Both the position numbers and the translations under genes were made by a program. The notes beneath the pieces are model-generated. The model was given only the letters and a program-made list of their open reading frames with translations. It searched no databases and was not told the origin of the DNA. Positions 61,391 to 64,000 of a stretch of 64,000 bases of DNA are shown here, piece by piece. Within the stretch, counting starts at the first letter, position 1, and each line of letters starts with the position of its first letter. Origin of the DNA: QGON01 sp963691905 (GTDB lineage Bacteria > Pseudomonadota > Gammaproteobacteria > Chromatiales > Chromatiaceae); assembly GCA_963691905.1 (NCBI GenBank), contig OY829893.1, positions 372,001 through 436,000 on the forward strand, in the 5' to 3' direction.

Positions 61391-61535
61391 ACTGAAAGAG
61401 GAAGAGCGCACCCGCTGCGAAGTCTGGACCCGGGTAATGGGTTACCACCGTCCCGTCTCCGCCTTCAACCCCGGTAAGCAGTCGGAACATAGCGACCGGC
61501 GCTGTTTCCTGGAAAGTCGTGCGGCGGAAGACTAA
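61374..61535 (+). CDS. Separate glycyl-radical domain of anaerobic ribonucleotide reductase
   Basis: 53 residues, too short for usual gene finding: MQTAIELKEEERTRCEVWTR, then VMGYHRPVSAFNPGKQSEHS and DRRCFLE. The RVMGY motif (Gly23) is the glycyl-radical site of class III reductases. Frame is +1 relative to nrdD, overlapping it by 17 bases. It has its own CAGGAG site at 61358-61363, ten bases before the ATG, so independent translation is plausible; a +1 frameshift making a fused chain is the alternative. NrdG would install the radical on Gly23. Confidence 0.88.
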   Translation: MQTAIELKEEERTRCEVWTRVMGYHRPVSAFNPGKQSEHSDRRCFLESRAAED

Positions 61536-61539
61536 AGCA

Positions 61540-61630
61540 TGTAGGCCAGATCAAGCGTAGCGGATCGGGCATCCAGGCTTTGGCAGAGCGACATAGGTTG
61601 CCGGTTCCGCTGCGCTTGAACCGGCCTACC
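61540..61630. repeat. BIME-like composite repeat, orientation 2
   Basis: GTAGGCCAGATCAAGCGTAG with CGGATCGGGC, then GCCGGTTCCGCTGCGCTTGA with ACCGGCCTAC: the reverse-complement arrangement of 58105-58194. Confidence 0.85.
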
Positions 61631-61688
61631 TGCTTCCAACGACGGCAACGACAAAGCTCGACCTATCCGCTAGCACGGCCTCCTTTCG

Positions 61689-61716
61689 CCTTTAACCTTT
61701 AACCTTTAACCTTTTT
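61689..61716. repeat. Tandem CCTTTAA repeat
   Basis: Three CCTTTAA units followed by CCTTTTTT, 15 bases before nrdG. Similar CCTTTAT units occur at 47252. Confidence 0.7.
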
Positions 61717-61730
61717 TCATTTGACTCATC

Positions 61731-62354
61731 ATGCAGCAAACAACGCTACAGATCGGCGGCCTCACGCCAATGACCACCATCGACTTCCCCGGCGAACTGG
61801 CAGCGGTTATCTTCTGCCAGGGCTGCCCCTGGTCCTGCCGCTACTGCCACAATAGCCATCTGTTACCACGTTCAGGTGACGACCTGATCGAATGGGCAAG
61901 CGTCATCGACTTTCTCAAACAGCGTCAGGGACTGCTGGATGCCGTGGTTTTCAGCGGTGGCGAACCCACTCTGCAGCGCGACCTCAAACCTGCGATCCAA
62001 CAAGTGAGGTCGATGGGATTCAAGATTGGCCTGCATACTGCCGGAGCCTACCCTTCACGTCTGGCTGAACTTCTGCCGCTAGTTGACTGGGTTGGTTTGG
62101 ACATCAAGGCGTTACCAGAAGGTTACGAAACCCTGACCGGCGTCAGTGGCAGCGGGGAGAAGGCCTGGGAGAGCCTGCAACTGCTGGTTGCCAGCGGCGT
62201 GGCTTATGAGGTTCGCACCACGGTTCATCCTGAACTGCTACCGGCAGCAGATTTGGAAACGCTGGAATCCCGCTTACAGACGATTGGCGCTGCCAACCAC
62301 CAACTGCAAAAGTGCAATACCGGTCACTGCCTCGATACCACACTCACCGCTTAA
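61731..62354 (+). CDS. nrdG: Anaerobic ribonucleotide reductase-activating protein (radical SAM)
   Basis: 207 residues. The radical-SAM motif CPWSCRYC (CxxxCxxC, about 32-39) with preceding FCQG, and the GGEPTLQ motif (about 81). It uses SAM and an electron to form the glycyl radical on the NrdD partner, here presumably the 53-residue protein. Annotated relatives are often named NrdG2 or PflA-like activators. 195 bases after the small ORF, across a repeat element. Confidence 0.92.
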   Translation: MQQTTLQIGGLTPMTTIDFPGELAAVIFCQGCPWSCRYCHNSHLLPRSGDDLIEWASVIDFLKQRQGLLDAVVFSGGEPTLQRDLKPAIQQVRSMGFKIGLHTAGAYPSRLAELLPLVDWVGLDIKALPEGYETLTGVSGSGEKAWESLQLLVASGVAYEVRTTVHPELLPAADLETLESRLQTIGAANHQLQKCNTGHCLDTTLTA

Positions 62355-62375
62355 AAACCCGGGCACCGGGGGAAA

Positions 62376-63497
62376 TCAATCCCCAAAACTGGTGCCGACG
62401 CGGCGGGCGCTCTCCACCCAGGGGTGGTCAACCGGCACTAACTTCTTATTGCCTGCCACCTCCTGAAGCGGAACGGGAACCGCCAGCTCGCCACGGGCGG
62501 CCACCATAACCCCGAACTGCCCCTGCTCAATCAGATCGGCACAGGCGGTACCCAACCGGGTGGCAAGCAGGCGGTCGGCGGCCGATGGTGTGCCTCCACG
62601 CTGAAGGTGGCCCAGTATGGTGACCCGTGACTCCAATCCTGTAAGCGCCTCCAACTGCTGGGAAAGCATGACCGTGTGGTTGGCGTTGGCTGCCTGCAGC
62701 ACCTCCAACGCATTTTTGGCGCTCTTGCGCTCCTTTTTGTCGACCGCTGACGCCTTGCGCATTTCAGCGGCCCGCATCAATACCGCCTGATCTTTAGGCA
62801 GCGCACCCTCCGCCACGGCGACGATACTGAAGTTCTTTCCGCTGCGCACCCGGGTGCGAATTGCCTCGGATACATTCTCGATATCGTAGGGGATCTCCGG
62901 CAGCAGGATCACATCCGCCCCGCCCGCGATTCCGGCGCCCAGGGCGAGCCAACCGGCCCGGTGTCCCATGATCTCCACCACAATGATCCGATGGTGACTG
63001 TGGGCGGTGCTGTGAAGCCGGTCGATGGCTTCAGTAGCTATGCCCAAAGCGGTATCAAAACCGAAGGTCGTATCGGTTTTGCCCACATCATTATCGATGG
63101 TCTTGGGCAGGGTGATAATATTCAAACCCTTCTCCATCAGTTGAAGCGCGTTCTTCTGGGTCCCACCGCCACCAAGGCAGACAAGCGCATCAAGGTGATT
63201 CGCCGCATAGTTCTCGACAATCACATTTGTCATGTCCTGCTTCTTACCCCCAAACAACATGCGGTGGGGTTTATCCCGACTGGTGCCAAGGATGGTGCCA
63301 CCCTGAGTCAGTATGCCGGAGAGCACAGCCCCGTCCAAACGGGTGGTGCGGTTATCCACCAGACCACGAAAGCCGTCCATGAAACCGATCATCTGCATGT
63401 CGTAATAACCTTGGGCCGCCTTGCCGACTCCACGGATCGCCGCATTGAGGCCAGGGCTGTCGCCACCTGCAGTCAGTATCCCTATGTGCTTGGTCAT
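62376..63497 (-). CDS. pfkA: 6-phosphofructokinase with mixed ATP/PPi signature
   Basis: 373 residues. LTAGGDSPGLNAAIRG at the N-terminus, TSRDKPHRM, catalytic PKTIDND (131-137), MGHRAGW and LGHLQRGGTPSAADR. The donor-binding motif reads GGGGT (109-113) where ATP enzymes have GGDGS and PPi enzymes GGDDT. The Gly at the second-last position suggests ATP, but Lys in PKTIDND is the residue of PPi and group III ATP enzymes. The donor cannot be fixed from sequence. It makes or, if PPi-linked, reversibly uses fructose 1,6-bisphosphate. Confidence 0.93.
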   Translation of the reverse strand: MTKHIGILTAGGDSPGLNAAIRGVGKAAQGYYDMQMIGFMDGFRGLVDNRTTRLDGAVLSGILTQGGTILGTSRDKPHRMLFGGKKQDMTNVIVENYAANHLDALVCLGGGGTQKNALQLMEKGLNIITLPKTIDNDVGKTDTTFGFDTALGIATEAIDRLHSTAHSHHRIIVVEIMGHRAGWLALGAGIAGGADVILLPEIPYDIENVSEAIRTRVRSGKNFSIVAVAEGALPKDQAVLMRAAEMRKASAVDKKERKSAKNALEVLQAANANHTVMLSQQLEALTGLESRVTILGHLQRGGTPSAADRLLATRLGTACADLIEQGQFGVMVAARGELAVPVPLQEVAGNKKLVPVDHPWVESARRVGTSFGD

Positions 63498-63722
63498 CTC
63501 CTCTCCAAACGGCCTCTGCCGTGACGATTAATCGTAATGGGTAGTGGCGCTGAAACGTCTACAACCCTGATTGAAAAACGGGATTAGTGTAACCTCCCTT
63601 CAAAGATGGCGCAGCAGATTCCCGAAAACATATTTCGCTGTAATTTTGTAGGGGCAGGCAGGGGCCGTTTTTTGCTAGACTATGCGACTTTGATGGCTAT
63701 TTTTTCTCTGTTTCTATAAAGA
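63498..63722. other. Divergent promoter gap between pfkA and rnfC
   Basis: 225 bases, no gene. The stretch near 63670-63720 is AT-rich and should hold the rnfC promoter; no confident -35/-10 pair was found. Confidence 0.4.
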
Positions 63723-64000
63723 ATGTCTCTGCTCAACTCACTGCTGAATCTTCGCCCGACTTTCCGGCACGGCGTCCACCCTGATCCCCTCAAGGAGCAG
63801 ACGGTCGACCTGCCGGTGCAACGCGTACCCTTTGTTTCCCGCTATGTGATGCCCTTGGGACAGCATATCGGCGTACCGGCCAAGCCGGTGGTGAAGAAGG
63901 GTGATACGGTAACCCGGGGTCAAATGATCGCCGAACCCGGCGCCTTCATGTCCACTGCCCTGCACAGTCCCGTTACCGGCAAAGTAGTGGGTATCGAGCC
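63723..64000 (+). CDS. rnfC: Electron transport complex subunit RnfC, N-terminal part (cut by window edge)
   Basis: ATG 63723 starts MSLLNSLLNLRPTFRHGVHP, then LPVQRVPFVSRYVMPLGQHI and GAFMSTALHSPVTGKVVGIE, open to the window edge (92 codons). The HPxxxK..T and PLxQHIGxPAKPVVKKGDTV blocks are the RnfC N-terminal domain, which binds NADH and passes electrons to the ferredoxin side. Being the first gene after a promoter gap, it suggests an rnfC-first operon. May work with the RnfB-like protein at 47304. Confidence 0.9.
   Translation, partial: MSLLNSLLNLRPTFRHGVHPDPLKEQTVDLPVQRVPFVSRYVMPLGQHIGVPAKPVVKKGDTVTRGQMIAEPGAFMSTALHSPVTGKVVGIE

Overview
The window looks like a chromosome segment of a gammaproteobacterium, most likely a sulfur-oxidising or otherwise chemolithoautotrophic one of the Chromatiales/Sedimenticola/Thiodiazotropha kind. 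The gene order aroK-aroB-damX next to pilMNOPQ and a class A penicillin-binding protein is typical of Gammaproteobacteria. The placement near sulfur oxidisers rests on a cluster of reductive TCA-type, ferredoxin-dependent genes and is inference. No sox, dsr or rRNA gene is visible to fix the taxonomy, and I saw no tRNA gene or CRISPR array.

Layout. 1-15.5 kb is core genome: the 5' end of gltB, damX-aroB-aroK, the type IV pilus assembly operon pilMNOPQ ending in a clear terminator, mrcA (PBP1A), two conserved hypothetical genes and gltD. 15.5-34.3 kb is an accessory region, in part AT-rich: two or three ParE-type toxin-antitoxin modules, a secreted PKD-domain protein, a sigma-54 activator, a duplicated and decayed 5' end of gltD, a hemerythrin, a type I restriction-modification operon whose hsdR is cut by an ISL3-family element with an intact 8-bp target duplication, a toxin-antitoxin pair nested inside that operon, and hipBA. 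REP-like repeats and the tail of a dead transposase litter it.

34.3-54.9 kb is the metabolic centrepiece. Citrate synthase (gltA) diverges from a three-gene soluble fumarate reductase-like complex (2Fe-2S/4Fe-4S subunit, FrdA-type flavoprotein, NuoF-type NADH module). These are followed by 2-oxoglutarate:ferredoxin oxidoreductase (korAB), an 820-residue protein, an RnfB-like ferredoxin protein, a 1509-residue protein with the layout of pyruvate:ferredoxin oxidoreductase but a decayed thiamine site, and sucCD. Together they cover fumarate to succinate, succinate to succinyl-CoA and succinyl-CoA to 2-oxoglutarate, with citrate synthase alongside. This suggests a TCA arm that can run reductively, fed by NADH and ferredoxin. 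The 820- and 1509-residue proteins are related to each other and are the best candidates for something undescribed.

54.9-64 kb returns to housekeeping genes: trmN6, small conserved proteins, an orphan trpB, an HDOD protein, an anaerobic ribonucleotide reductase locus (nrdD, a separate small ORF carrying the glycyl-radical domain, nrdG) behind a textbook FNR box and NrdR-like boxes, a phosphofructokinase with a mixed nucleotide/pyrophosphate signature, and the start of rnfC, which runs off the window. Long inverted repeats of several families sit in most intergenic gaps from 34 kb onward.
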